A DNA stretch of 64,000 nt from Dermatemys mawii (taxonomy: Eukaryota; Chordata; Testudines; Dermatemydidae). The notes under the pieces were generated by a model. The model ran no database searches, had not been told where the DNA came from, and was given only the letters and a program-made list of their open reading frames with translations. Below are positions 36,272-48,645 of the stretch, piece by piece. Positions within the stretch are counted from its first letter, which is position 1. The number at the start of each line of letters is the position of its first letter. The stretch spans positions 14,748,506 to 14,812,505 of the forward strand of contig ML677365.1 in assembly GCA_007922305.1 (NCBI GenBank), read 5' to 3'. The translations under genes were made by a program, and so were the position numbers.

Positions 36272-36705
36272 ATCTAGTGTCAGCCCAGGAAATGCTAAAA
36301 GGCTCTAAAATTTGGTGCCACCCTTGTATTGTTGACCTTTTCGTTTCGGTAAACACTAGCTCAAAGAACTAGGGATTGCTATCCTGTTCTTACATAAAGC
36401 CTGCTCTCCTCAGTGAGATCTCTAGCTCTGTCTTGGCCTGCTTTTCCTTGTCCCTCCTCTTCAAGGCCTGCCTTTTCTTTCCATTTCCTTTCCTTCTACC
36501 AGCTGTGTACGGTTTCTTACTCACATATAGCTGGTGCACAATGCAGTGCCTCACCCGAGATGGCTGGCAGAACTACAGAAGATAAATGTTAAGCCTTTCC
36601 TAGCTTTCTCTCCAAAATGTTGCCTCTCAAGCTGCAGATTTTGGGTGTCTATTGGTTAATAATTTAATGTAGTTTAATTAAATCCTGAGGTAATCTAATT
36701 TCTTA

Positions 36706-36832
36706 GGATCCAGTTCTGCCATCTGCACTCAGATTGAGTAGCACCTTACTCATGTAGAGTAATTGAAAACTATGGGATTACCCACAAAACAAGATACTAC
36801 TCAATGTGAGGGTAGAAGAATTTGACCCATAG
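36706..36832. repeat. Palindromic MITE (CAGTTCTGCC ... GAATTTGACCC)
   Basis: GATCCAGTTCTGCCATCTGC and TGAGGGTAGAAGAATTTGAC are inverted versions of one end type. The family recurs at 46152-46263. It is old and mutated. Confidence 0.6.
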
Positions 36833-36915
36833 ATTGTAAACTCTTTGGGAAAAGGACCATGCCACCCTACGTGTTTATACATATCTTAGCATACCACAGC
36901 CCTGATCTTATTACT
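36833..36915 (+). mobile_element. L2/CR1-type LINE tail, cut by a hAT insertion
   Basis: The block AGATTGTAAACTCTTTGGGA and TTAGCATACCACAGCCCTGA is the common 3-prime tail also seen at 47700-47790 and 58975-59135. The hAT-like element at 36924 is inserted into or just beside it. Confidence 0.55.
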
Positions 36916-36923
36916 ATGTAGAC

Positions 36924-37586
36924 CAGAGGTGGGCAAGCTATAGCTCGCAGAACTGTCCTGCCAAGCCTCTGAGCTCCCGGCTGGGGAGGCTCCTCCCAGC
37001 CCTTCCCCCACCTTCCTCTCTCCCCTGGAGCCACGTTGCCACGCAGGGGGGCAGGGGTGCGTGTTCCTGTGGGGAAGTATGTCTGTCTCCGGGCAGAGCC
37101 AGACACCCTGCTCTGAGGAGCACGGTAAGAGGGCCGGGTCTGGGGGGTTGGATAAGGGGCTAGGAGTCCCAGGGGGCAGTCAGGGTACAGGGGGCAGTTG
37201 GATGAGGTGGAGGTTCTGGGAGATCATTAGGGGATGGGGAACAGGGGAGTTAGATAGGTGCGGGAATCCCAGGGGTCTGTCAGGTGGTGGTGAGGGATAG
37301 ATGGGAGTTTGGGCAGACAGGGAGCAGGGAGGGGTTGGGTAGGGGGTGAGGTCCTAGGGGAGCAGTTAGGGTGGAGGGTCTCGGGAGGAGGCAGTCAGGT
37401 GACAAGGAGCAGGGGGGTTGGATGGGTTGGGGATTCTGAGGGGGGCAGTCAGGGAGTGAGAAGTGGGAGCGGGTTGGATGGGGGCAGGGCCAGGCTGTTT
37501 GGGGAGGCACAGCCTTCCCTACCCAGCCCTCCATACAATTTTGCAACCCCGATGTGGCCTCGTGCCAAAACGTTTGCCCACCCCTG
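36924..37586. mobile_element. Non-autonomous hAT-like element with 8-bp TSD and internal minisatellite
   Basis: Left end CAGAGGTGGGCAAGC, right end TTTGCCCACCCCTG. ATGTAGAC occurs at 36916-36923 and 37587-37594, an exact 8-bp duplication. Between about 37130 and 37500 the sequence is a purine-rich imperfect tandem array with a GGGGGCAGT(C/T)AGGG and GGGTTGGAT theme. No coding capacity. Confidence 0.9.
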
Positions 37587-38737
37587 ATGTAGACCTTCAG
37601 AATTTTGCAGGTGTTGGCTTTATGGTCACTCTGTAGTAGAAAGTTCCCCACTCTGTGCCTATTCTGCTCTCAATGAAGTCAATGGCATAACTCCCTTTGT
37701 CTTCACTGATGAAAGGTTGGGGTTTTAATGTTACCATGACTTATCAAACATCACTCTGTTAACCCAAAAAGGATTGCATACCAGCTAGGAAAACTATTTT
37801 TCACAATGTCCCCCCTTTCCTTTGGTATTTACTGTCAGCCCCACAGAATAAATAAACCAAAACCAAATCTCTGGCCTCTGCCATAGGAGTTGAAAGAAGG
37901 AAATCGTACAGCAGCAACAGCAGCTAATAGGAGGATGAGAGACAAAGTAGGTCCTTTGTACATAGTCCTGTATTGCAAGTTGTCCAAGGTAACAAAGGTG
38001 CTGCTCTGCTGATTATATTAAATTGTTTATAAATATAAGCACAAGTTAAAGACAGAAAGACTAGTACTAGCTGGATTGTTCAGGTCTATAGAAATGCAAC
38101 AGGGTTCCCAATAATGGTATAGATTGGCATGCCAATGATCTGAAAGATTCTAGAAATGGGAAAAAATATTCATAATTGAAATAATCAAAATATGTTTTGT
38201 CTGGTTGATTTTAACGGCAAATTAGAAAAACTAAACAGAATTTCTAGTGAATGTGGCAGGGTTTGCATGGCCACTTAGTACATGGCAGGCTAGAGCACTA
38301 GCTTGATATCCCAGCTTACTGCACATTAACAACAAGGAAGAAAAGCCCTAACATTATCTTATCCCTTGCTGGGCCCAAGATATCCCCTTATTAGTACAAT
38401 AGGCCTCTCCCCCACTTTAATGTATGCCTACACAACCTCCAACATCTTTGAAGCTTAATTCAGCCTTGAAATAAGTGGCCATATTCCACCGATTGGAATG
38501 GTATCTGCAACAACTTACTCTAGGGATGAGTTTAGTCCACAAAAGCTACCAAGTCAATGTAAGGTATGCTTGTTTTGCACACCCACTGATTGCCACTTCA
38601 GCAAAAGTTACAGTCAATTTGCCACCTACATCTGTTTCCTAATTAACATAAACCTTATCACCTCTGAATTTGACTTATAGATCTCAGCCACATCCATTAT
38701 AACTGCCCCCCTCAACATTACTCCTTTCTTACTCATC

Positions 38738-38826
38738 AAGATTGAAATTTTCAAGGTGCCCAAGGGAATTAGGCACCCTGTTTCCACTGAATTTCTCTTT
38801 GGTTTCTTTAAAAATCTGAGCCCAGA
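38738..38826. repeat. Degraded palindromic MITE
   Basis: ATTTTCAAGGTGCCCAAGGG, AATTAGGCACCCTGTTTCCA and CTTTAAAAATCTGAGCCC follow the layout of the 3582-3786 family in about 90 bp. Confidence 0.55.
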
Positions 38827-39268
38827 AGTTTGGCTCCAGAAGTACAAATTAACAATCAGGGTGGAAATAGGCTTTTTAATAGTATATGGCCTCCTCCTCT
38901 CATTAAGGGTTGTGTGAACACTACATGAAGAACAGATCCCATAAACCTACACCGTGAAAATCAATTTCAAGAACCTGGCAAATAAATTTTTTTTCTTTGG
39001 TTCAGAAGCTTGAATTTGTGTGAACATGATTTTTCTTTGGGAAGGGTGTGTGCATGCCCAGTTCCAAATCTGAATCACGTGTAAACACTTCTGGATTTCC
39101 TCACCCCTTTATTTATCTCTTATGTCTGATGTAGCTTCAGCATGTGGCTCCTGATGGAATTGAAAAGCTAAAGATAGCTAAGCACATGAATAAAAACACA
39201 GAATCAATGAATAAAAATCCCAGCCAACTTCAACAATTGCTGCATTTGTAATGCTGTTTCTGACATAC

Positions 39269-39430
39269 CTGTGGGGACTTGTGAGAGCGCCAGCTGTACT
39301 GGTGACTGTGGAGACTAGCCAGCAAAACATTTTCGTCAGTATCCACCTGGCCAAACCGCAATGTCTCCTGTGTGTCATTACAGATCACAAAATGGCTAAA
39401 GACCAACTCCTCTGCCTCCGGGCATTGATT
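39269..39430 (-). CDS. VPS13B: VPS13B exon (window exon 4)
   Basis: A strong pyrimidine tract (TTCTTTTTCTTTCAG) precedes AAT CAA TGC; the donor is CCACAG|GTATGT. The exon is exactly 54 codons, phase 0 to phase 0. Its translation includes FSHFVICNDTQETLRFGQVD and ENVLLASLHSHQYSWRSH, nearly unchanged from mammals. This begins the part I would assign to the SHR-BD/VAB region. Confidence 0.96.
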
Positions 39431-41365
39431 CTGAAAGAAAAAGAATATGAAAGCCAACAAGCATCAGCTTAATTGCAAGATGTTTGGCAGCTGTCTGCCC
39501 AGTGGCGATTGTTACAACACAGAAATGCTGTAAGATCTGTTGTCATTAGCTTTGGTTACAAAGTATTCTATATTGCCAGCATAAGCACAAATAAGTGCCA
39601 TGGTCTAAAATGTGTATCCCAAGAATGTATTTTGATTTTTGCTCTTCTACTGTAAATCATAAACATTCAAAGCTAGAAGGAAAATGAAATCTCCCAACTT
39701 TTAGTAATGACTAGTGCAAAATTAACACATGTTGGAAATAATGTGTTCTATGGTGCAGACAATGCATTAGAGTCTGAATATAAAACAATGCTATTGTTCC
39801 TCCAAACTTGATAAAAGATCTGCAAGGCCAACAGGGTACATGTCCTGCTTCCCAGCTGCTTCTTTTACTTTGAAATGCTGCTGTGGAACATTCTGGAGCA
39901 AATCTTTCCTACCAGGAGTCTCTCTCTTGTGATGCTGCATCACTTCAAAGTAGCAGGACAGCTAGGGCTGCAACCTGGGGACTAATTCCACAAATCCACA
40001 GAGCTTTTTTGAAAATACATCATGCAATTTAATGGCTCAACATGCAAAATATTAAACTGTCTAATACATTTTCATAACATCATTGTAACTTGGTAGAAAT
40101 ACTCCCTGCTCAATGTAACAGTCCCTCCTCCACTCTTTGTATCTGGATCCTTTTCACTTCTGAGGGATCACAGCAGAGCAAAGAGCATTCTGGGCATCTT
40201 TCCATCACTTATTCATTTGCATGATGGGGCTCCATGACAGTCAATATAAATTATCAAGCCCCAGGGCTTTGCTCACGCCTGCAGGCATGAAGTGCAATCT
40301 CCTGCATCAGGAGAGGCATTCACTGCCAAGGGAGAATTGGAGGCAATACTGTTGCCCTTCCCCAGGGAGGTTTTGTCAGGATGAAGCGGCTGAAAAGTAT
40401 ATTCAAGGCTTGCATAGCAACTCTGCCAATGGAAACTGCCCGGGGGATGTGATGAGTACCATAGCCTTCCCACCCACTTTTTTATCTTCACCCACTTTCT
40501 GGGTTGCTCTCACAGTTATGTCAAATTGTTCCCGTGTACAGGTGGCAAATGGCTGGTGCCACTGTCTTTTTCACGGTGAACTTCCTGCAAATGGGATCCT
40601 GGAGCTTGAGACTGATCAGGGCGCACTGTTTAGCTCTGCTGAAACAAGGTGTCACTGAACTAAGTAATCCTTTCACCTCTTAAATGGCAAGTTTCTGTAA
40701 TAAAGTGCTCTCAGACATTTTCATACAGAAATCATCTCACAGATTCCTCTTCCGCACTCCCATCACCATTGTGCCAACTCTCTCCTTTTCCACTTCTGTT
40801 GTATAAGATCCTTGTGGCAAATGGAGCAATTTCTTACAAGAGGAAGGAATACTAGAATACTATTTATGCAATTTAATATATAGAGCATATATAAATTATC
40901 ACATTATTTACTTTTGGTTTTCATTTATTTTCCACCCATCTTTCCCTGCACATGCTTCTCGATCGCATGTTCTCTTCTCTCTCAGTTGCTTGGTTGCCTT
41001 TTCCCCTCAACATATTGTTCAGTCGCTCCATTCTCATCTCTCCTTCCTAGGATATTTTTCTCCTGCTGTCAGACAGCTCCAGGCTCACAGGCAGCTTCAG
41101 TATCTGAGAGCTACTTCTATTTCCTCTACTCCCTGTCCTATGTAGTGGAGTTTCCTAGTAGAAAAAGTGAGGCTGGCTCCTACTATAGCTACTTTCACAA
41201 GCTTCCCAAGGTCTCTGACAACGATGTGCTTGGAAACCTGAGAAAGCATCTGGCAGCAAGGAAGAGAGCCAGGAACATACGACCAGTCAGCTCTCTACAG
41301 ACCACTAATGGTTCATGAACACAGCTTGGTACCTGCTCTTGTCACAATAGTAAGAAAAACACTAT

Positions 41366-41621
41366 GGGCCAGATTTTCAGAAAGTTAGGTATGCAAGATA
41401 TGTTCCAAATTTAAACTTAAATTATGTCAAATTGTGTCCTTAGATATGAGTGCATGGCTATTATTGAATTCAGTGTGAGTTTTGTGTGCAAATCAAACGG
41501 TAAAATTTAGCCCCTATGGTGACTGCATGCACAAGGTAGGTAACTTAGCATGAAAATTACTAATTAAATGCAGTCTGGTTTGTGAGAGCAATTAGGTGTG
41601 TAACTTCTGAAAATCTGGCCC
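41366..41621. mobile_element. MITE with perfect 17-bp terminal inverted repeats
   Basis: GGGCCAGATTTTCAGAA at 41366-41382 is the exact inverse of TTCTGAAAATCTGGCCC at 41605-41621. The interior of about 220 bp is AT-rich and non-coding. The ends match the GGGCCAGATTTTCAAAGG-type MITEs of which more decayed copies lie at 3582, 12849 and 38738. I could not see a clear target duplication. Confidence 0.85.
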
Positions 41622-42404
41622 TTTGTCATGAATTTCTCTTCATTATGCTGCATATCTTCCAGGAAAGTTAGTCAACTAAGCTAACATTAATCAAAGTCTC
41701 CCTTTTTGTAGGGAGTAAAACTCATTACAGAACATCTATATTCATTGTATTCAGCAACTGATCTAGGTATACTAGACGCTGACACATACAGTGCCACTTC
41801 AGAGACCACAGTTTATTTTGGCATTCTCTAGCAATGGATCTATGATTTCTCACTCTCAAACTGCCATACCCATATATCTACCAGAAACATATATCTTCTT
41901 GTAACAGCTTTATGAAATGTTCTTTTTTAAAGAGAGGATTTAAAATCTAAGGAACTCAGTATGTTGTTATAGTCAAATCTAGCTCGGAACTTAGTGAATT
42001 TAATACAACTTGTTTCCCCCCAAGGAAACAGCCACTGGATTTGTCTTCTTAATTCTGCAGCCAGAAAGACTGAAATAATAGCACCACAAGGAGTTTGAGC
42101 TTCACTCTTCTTAATGGAGTATTAATACGAAGCTCAATTACCATGAAGAGTAACTTCAAGTATTTACTGATGTGCAAAAATAATTCAATAGGCCAAGCCT
42201 AATTTTAATTTTGCACCAGTGCATATGTACAATTAATGACTGGCGCCTGGGGCTACAAGATCAAATTTAAGATGCCAGACTAGATGCTTTACAGGCTATG
42301 GGATTGCACACCCTAGGTGTATGACCCTGATCTAACATTGTATGTATGTATCTAAAGTCCACATGTGGCTTCCTTCAGTGTGGTATCTGAGCCCCCGCTC
42401 CCTC

Positions 42405-42590
42405 CAATTTTCAACATAATCATCCTCACAACAGTGCTGTGAGGTAGGGAAGTGTTATTATTCTATTTTATGCATAGGTTACTGAGGCTCAGTGACTTGC
42501 CTGAAGTCACACAGGAAGTCTTTGTAGAGCAAGGAACTGAACCTGTCTCTCCCAAATCTAGGCTAGTGCCCTAACCATCAGATCATCCTT
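42405..42590 (-). mobile_element. MIR SINE, inverse orientation
   Basis: CCTCACAACAGTGCTGTGAG, then TTACTGAGGCTCAGTGACTT, GCCTGAAGTCACACAGGAAG and CTAGTGCCCTAACCATCAGA follow the inverse of the MIR consensus in order, with the GTCACACAG core. Nearly the whole element is present. Confidence 0.88.
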
Positions 42591-45500
42591 CCTCTCATTT
42601 ATCTCCAAGGGCAGCATGCAGCACTAACCACATTTAATGTCAAATACTGATAGCAATTACTAGCCTTATATGCTTAAAGTGCTACTAGCATCTATTGTCT
42701 TTAGCAGCAGGGTTTCTAAGACTTAGAGATAAAGGGTATTTTAAGCCCTACGTCATATGGGATTCTATTCCCATAACTCAGGTCACAGGGCGCCAGTAGA
42801 GGAAAGTTTACCTGAAGGGGAGTTGCAGTGGCACAAGATACCAGTCACCTGCTGGAGGAGGGGAGGGTAGAGGTGGCCACTGATGTACCAAAGGAAAACA
42901 AAACCAGTCAGAGAAAAGGGGATGTCAAGAGTGACTTGTGGATGTGCTAATTCAGCACATCACTCATGGAGCCTCTGCTGGTGGGATTCCTCCATATCTC
43001 ACAATACTGATGAAAGATATCTTCCTGCAGCAGAACCCTGTCTGCTCTCCCTTGATGTTAGCACCCTCTGAGGCACAGTGGGTGAATTTAGCCCCAAAGC
43101 TGCTGCTAACTTCTAGCAGTAGAAATGCCTGAGGCGGGAGGGTTCTGAAAGGGAGAAAAGAGGCAAAAGGAGGAAAGGAAGAAGTGTAGACTGGCAAAGG
43201 GGAGGATCAGAATAATAGGTAAAGGGGATGCTCTAATCACCAGACACAAAGAAAGAAAACAAACAAAAAATGGGGCACTGTGCCAGGAGTCATGTCAGCA
43301 GAGGACTGGCTAGCCACTAAAAGAGCTGCAAACAAAAAACATGCCTAAGACTGGCTTAGGGAAAAATGCCCTCTTGAATCAAAACAACAATCAAAGGAAT
43401 TGACAAAAGATCAACATCCTGAACTGGGTATGGACAAAGGTCAGTTCCTGGAGGACAACTCCCTGCCCTCTCTAGTCTGTTTCTAGGCCTTTCTTTTCCT
43501 TCAGGGAGGCCTGGAAAATCTCTCTTGTTCACTGGGTTTTCAAATAATTTGTGAACTCAATTCTGAGAGGAAACCCCCTTCTCTATATACTGCTGGTCCT
43601 CAAGCTTTTCCTGGCCTCAGACTTCTGTGCCCATTTGAATGACCAAAGCCAGAAAGATCTTCCAGTTCACAGTGCTGGGTTTGGGAATGAATCATAAAAG
43701 AACCGGACCTATGCATGGGGTTAGGTTATCTTATGAGTGTTTTGCAAGCTACCGTACAGTGTGGAAGAGTTTTGCATATATTACTTAATGTGGCTGTTCC
43801 GATGAAAGGACTTTAGTCATTTCACATATCCGTTCCAACTGTTTCTCTAGGACAGAACAGCAACCTTCGATAATTGTTACAGTCAAAACCTAAGGTATGA
43901 GGTGCCTGCTGCATTTTGACATTATCAGCTGGAATTTAAATAGTAGCTATATGCATGTTTTCCATACATCATTCCTTCTTCCAATCCTTGTAGCAGAGAT
44001 ACAAGGAAGCTGCTGTGATCACAGATATCTGCCTGACTGGAAGCTATCTTGGAAATCAGGCTGAGTTTTCTTAATGAACTGGGATCAATCTCTAGTAACA
44101 GAGAGTTTAAGCACCATATGGCCTTAAGGGGGAAAAATGAATTTGTTTCCTCATGTTTAAAAGTGATGTTTAATAAATTCTAAGGGGTTCAGAAAAACAT
44201 TTAGGCCACGAAGGGGATGCTTACATTTTTCTACGATATACTCCTATTGTACGTACTTGGGGAGCTATTTTATCAACTGATCCTTTGCCTATGGAATTCA
44301 GTGAAACACTAATGATTTAAAATAATTTGGAATGGTTTAAATGTTCAAATACAGTACAAAAAATTGCATCATTATTCAAGTGAAGGATTCATTTTCTGTT
44401 TCAGCATATACTCTATTATTAAATAACCACCCTGTAATGTTCCTATACATTAATTATAAAATTAAAACCTAATTTACTTTAGCTTTGTATTCGGTTGTGC
44501 ATTAGATTGTTATAGCTTGTATTTGAATAGGCATTTCATATTATAAAAGATTAGACAGTGAAACATTAAGTCAATAAGGGAAATTGTTTTTTAAAAAAGA
44601 GCTAATCCCCCTCCAGTTTTTAGCATGTGACCTAGAAGTATAAAGAAAAATGTGTGGTTGGTGTTTTGTAGGCCTAACCTAGTTTTAAAACTTTCATCAT
44701 TACTAAATCAATCCACATCTAGGAAACAAAGACATTGACGAAGGCTTCTGTTAAAGTGAAGCTCTTGACATAAAAGTGCAAGGCCAAATTGCTTCATCTG
44801 TCTGTCCCATCCACACAGAATATAAAATTATTTGTGCCATATATTAATCCAGTAAAAAATATGTGGAGAATTATTTTTCCTGCTTATTAAATACATGTTT
44901 CTTGTTGGCAGCACTTATTCTGTACTCGATGTAAATACCGTACATCAAACAATACTAACAACTGGGAAATTCATTTTTCTCCTTGTGGAGGTAAAACCAC
45001 ATACATAGCAGCTTGGTAGCAATTTATTTAATAAGCAGTTTTGAACCCACTTCTGTGTCAAATGTCCCCAAATTTCAAAGTAGTGCAAGTTTTTAATCTA
45101 GAATACTCAGGGCTAGATACCCACCACATCAGAACATGGTGGCAAGCACCCTTGACATGAGAGGAAACGAGAAAATTACAGCGACAATTACAGAAGTATA
45201 TCCTCTTGTGGATCATGTTAACATTGCCAAAGTCATGTATAAATCAGAACCAACTATTCGTAGAATGTACCTGTCAGCAATATACTATGCGACATATGGC
45301 TCTACTTAATCAAATATACAAGTCCATTTTTTCAACTCAGAATATTCCTTCAAGGCACTGTGTAGTCAGGCAGTCAGCCATTTACACTCTGATGTGGTTT
45401 AAAATATTTAAATATTTATGCACCATATTTTATTTAGATGTATAACTGTGTCTGAGAGATCTTTTTATCCTAAAAGGAAACTAATCTTTCTGAAGGCCAT

Positions 45501-46151
45501 GTTGCAGAAGTTGCCACACATATCTCAGATGAGGCTCTGGTTCTAAGACAGAAATATTCTGGGCTTAACTGGGCTAACAAGGACTCTCGTATTTTTTCTA
45601 TGTTTGTTTTTTATTAAATGAATTGTTCAAAATAGGACAAAAGACAGAAATTGGAGCTACAAAGATCTTTGTTCACAGTGATATTTGAACGAGCTGTAAA
45701 GATTTAAATCACACTAGCTCTTGTTTTATTAATGTCCTTTTGCAACAAGCAAACCATGGATTGCCCTTAAAAATAATTTTTTGATATAAAACAGATGTTT
45801 TATCTTTTTTTACTTTGCTATTGTAGTGCCGTTACAGGTAGTTAATTCATAAGCAACATATTGGTCTTTAGGCAGATAAAAAAAATATTTGCATTCAGGG
45901 CTGTATCGAGGTGAGAGCATTATAGACCTTTGAAAGGTCACTGCAGAAGTAATACTCTTTGCACCAGAATTGGTCTTGCCGATTAATGATGTATATACAG
46001 AATGTAATGTGACCCTAGTACTGAACTTCAATAAGAATAAAAGCAATAGCTGTTGGAAACAAAATGTCATACTACTAAGAATGAACTAGTCTTGAATATC
46101 ATACTTCATTCACTTTTTAATATATTAACTGATATTTTGTATTTCAAAGAC

Positions 46152-46263
46152 TCACTGGGTTAGATTCTGATCACAGTTATACCCGTATAAATCACTGTCA
46201 CTCTACTGGAGTTCAAACAGTTAGCCTGGATTTACTCAAGTGTAACAGAGCAGAATGTGGTCC
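46152..46263. repeat. Palindromic MITE (GATTCTGATCACAGTTA type)
   Basis: GTTAGATTCTGATCACAGTT at the left and GTAACAGAGCAGAATGTGGT at the right are inverted ends. The centre shows CACTCTACTGGAGTTCAA. About 112 bp, the same family as 36706-36832. Confidence 0.7.
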
Positions 46264-46379
46264 ATTATCTCCTAATTTTCATTAACTATTGTTAATACAT
46301 TTAGTTAGCAACAACTCTGATTTTAAGCGAATCCAAATAGGCAGAATGTAACTTTTTTCATGCTGCCATATTTGCATAC

Positions 46380-46729
46380 CTGTTGCCACGCTTGAAATGC
46401 TGTACTCAGAGAATGAACTGCGTGCTGCCCAAAGTTTACGAACATAGGGTCCACCATCACAGTGCAGTCCAGCAACTTTTCTGTGGCATTGCTAGAAATG
46501 GAAATCTGCCCACAGATTTTGAAAGGCTTCACGATATTCTGCATAGTAACATTTCGGCACTCCAAAAGTTTACAGTCAGCCCATGTAGAAAACTGGATCT
46601 CCTTGAAGATTGATTTATCACTCCACTGCCGAAGATATGTGTGGGGCTCTTTGAAGGAAACTATCATGTATTCCAGGTCAGATGGAACATTTTTATCAGA
46701 GATAAATGGTTGAAGGAACCTTGGTGGTG
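46380..46729 (-). CDS. VPS13B: VPS13B exon (window exon 3)
   Basis: Acceptor TTTAACAG, donor CAACAG|GTATGC. It starts by completing G|CA (Ala), runs 116 codons and ends in phase 0 at AWQQ. Recognisable blocks are LEYMIVSFKEPHTYLRQW, CKLLECRNVTMQ and KLLDCTVMVDPMFVNFGQH. At 350 nt this is the longest exon in the window. It is more diverged from the mammalian protein than the later exons, but open throughout. Confidence 0.95.
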
Positions 46730-47487
46730 CTGTTAAATTAAAGAATAGATACAATTAAAACAGGATATCAATAATACAGTCAAGCTTCAAGAATGTCTGT
46801 GCTTTCCCAAATTATTTTTTTATTTGGAGGAACTTTTCATTTGGCCTATGTAAAATACATAGGAGACCTTAAATGTCTGAAACTTAAAATTACAGTATGT
46901 ATTAAACAAAAATACAACTATAATTAACATGCAAATAAAATGTACATAACAATAAAATCCATCCAAATATATCTATAAACTTAAGCAACCAAAGAGCCAT
47001 ATATATGTTACCCTGGGATCTTAGCTCTGTCTTTCACTTTTTGTCTGTTAAATCCAAAGTTAGGCACCATTCCTGCATTTTGTGGCATGCAGGAAGATTC
47101 CTATACCAGCACACTACACAATGTAGAATTGGGGCCTTACAATGTAAATTTATTTGGAGTAGGGACCATATTGCTGTCAGTTCTGTATGTGTAGAGGGAG
47201 TATGTATGGTAACATGCCATTCACATTTATAAGCCCGTATAAATAATGAATACCAGTAACACTGTCATACTTGCTGAACTGCCATTCTGCAAACTAACAG
47301 ATTTTATAACGAAATTTCTATACTTGCTCTGATTAGCAGAGAATTCAAAAACCACAAGTGTACCCTCCCTTTCATAAGCAACATAATCACTCAAAAACTT
47401 AAAACAAACCAACACATAATCTTGAAATGCCAAGATTGAGAAATATATAACAAGGGTTTCTTGTGGTTCATTAAAGGCTTGATCCTG

Positions 47488-47625
47488 GCCCAGATTCAGC
47501 AAAGCACCTAAACACTTGTCTAATATTAAGCATGTGAGAAGACATGTTGAATTTGTTATGATTTATGTCACCATGCCTATTCACATGCTCAAATTAGCAT
47601 ATGCTTAAATGCGGTGCTGTTCTGG
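47488..47625. repeat. Palindromic MITE (ATTCAGCAAAGCACCTAA type)
   Basis: CCCAGATTCAGCAAAGCACC and the inverse-like CTTAAATGCGGTGCTGTTCT bound a repeat with TTAAGCATGTG and CACATGCTCAAA arms. A second copy is at 59401-59526. Confidence 0.65.
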
Positions 47626-47699
47626 AACCAAAATGCTCAGTCTTTTGTGCAGTCAAGCTCTATTATCTTTCAAAAATGTTCAAAACTATAATGGATTCA

Positions 47700-47790
47700 G
47701 TAAGTTTTGTATTCTATTTGTACAGCACCTAGCACAATAGACCCCAATACTGACTGGGACTTTTAGGTGTAATAAAGATAACAGCATCAG
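47700..47790 (+). mobile_element. LINE (L2-type) 3-prime tail fragment
   Basis: TTGTACAGCACCTAGCACAA, then CAATACTGACTGGGACTTTT, then AATAAAGATAA match the tail family seen at 58975-59135. Confidence 0.6.
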
Positions 47791-48645
47791 CATAAACTCA
47801 ACTGTTGCTGAAAAATAAAACAGCTCTGCTTGATTTTAATCTGATTGTTGCTTTTTCCATTATGCATAATTCCACAGCTCCAGCAACTGGAATTGGAGTA
47901 TAATAGCTCAGAAGTTTAAGTACTGTACAGCGCGAGCTGGTATACAATTAATTTATTAGATTATATTAGCATTACTGACAGTAACGTTGACAATGGATAT
48001 ATTTAAAATTTTGCAGAAAAACCCAGAACTACTAATGAAAAGAGGCAGTTCCTTTAAAAGGTATCTTAGGCATTTGTTCATATTCCAAGGAAAGCATTGT
48101 TGGCATTTGGAATCAGACAATCTAAAGATTTCTTGGAATGTATTTGACTTTAATGCAATGATAGAGAGCACTGAACAAAAACAGACTTATCTTTCTAAAA
48201 ATGATCATAATTGGAATAACAATTATATCTGTAGTTCCTTTACCAAGAAATCCTTACTAAAGAGGTTGCAAAATTGTCAATTATTTCAACAATAATGTAA
48301 ATACGTTGCAAGTGTAAAAGTTGAATTGGTTCTATAAGTTTGATTGAGGGTGAACTGCTATCACTAGTCAGGACTAAGAAAACTGAACTGCTTCTGCATA
48401 CAATCACTTAATCCCAAGGGACAAAGTGAAGCTGATCAGTCAGTCACACTGCTTTTGAATTGTATTCTATCAATCGACACAGAACAGAAGTTGAGAGTTT
48501 GCACGGAAGTGTTTACCTATGGCCTTTCTTAGTAGTGATTTTTCATACTGTTTGCTGCTTGAATAACAAACTGGTAATATAGAAGGCAAAATTATACTAA
48601 ATCATAATTAAATGTTTTTCTTATCATGAGTTAAGAGGTACGAAC

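Larger units (their letters stand above)
15963..39268 (-). other. Large VPS13B intron, 23.3 kb, heavily populated by transposons
   Basis: The intron holds Harbinger and hAT MITEs, decayed LINEs, the 3.4-kb unassigned transposon with its gene, and GC-rich hAT-like elements. Stretches where I recognise nothing are 17851-20370 (mostly), 23000-24330, 33390-34990 and 37595-38735. Confidence 0.8.
39431..46379 (-). other. VPS13B intron, 6.9 kb
   Basis: Recognised contents are a TIR MITE (41366-41621), a MIR SINE (42405-42590) and the palindromic MITE at 46152-46263. The interval 39800-40670 is less AT-rich than its surroundings, with an open plus-strand frame of 145 codons at 40221-40658 that I cannot assign. 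42900-46150 shows nothing recognisable. Confidence 0.65.
46730..48645 (-). other. VPS13B intron, 1.9 kb
   Basis: Contains a palindromic MITE at 47488-47625 and a LINE-type tail at 47700-47790. The rest is AT-rich and unremarkable. Confidence 0.65.

Noticed and set aside
40914..41318. 134-codon plus-strand open frame
   Set aside because: No recognisable domain and pyrimidine-rich start; composition and context look like chance in an intron.
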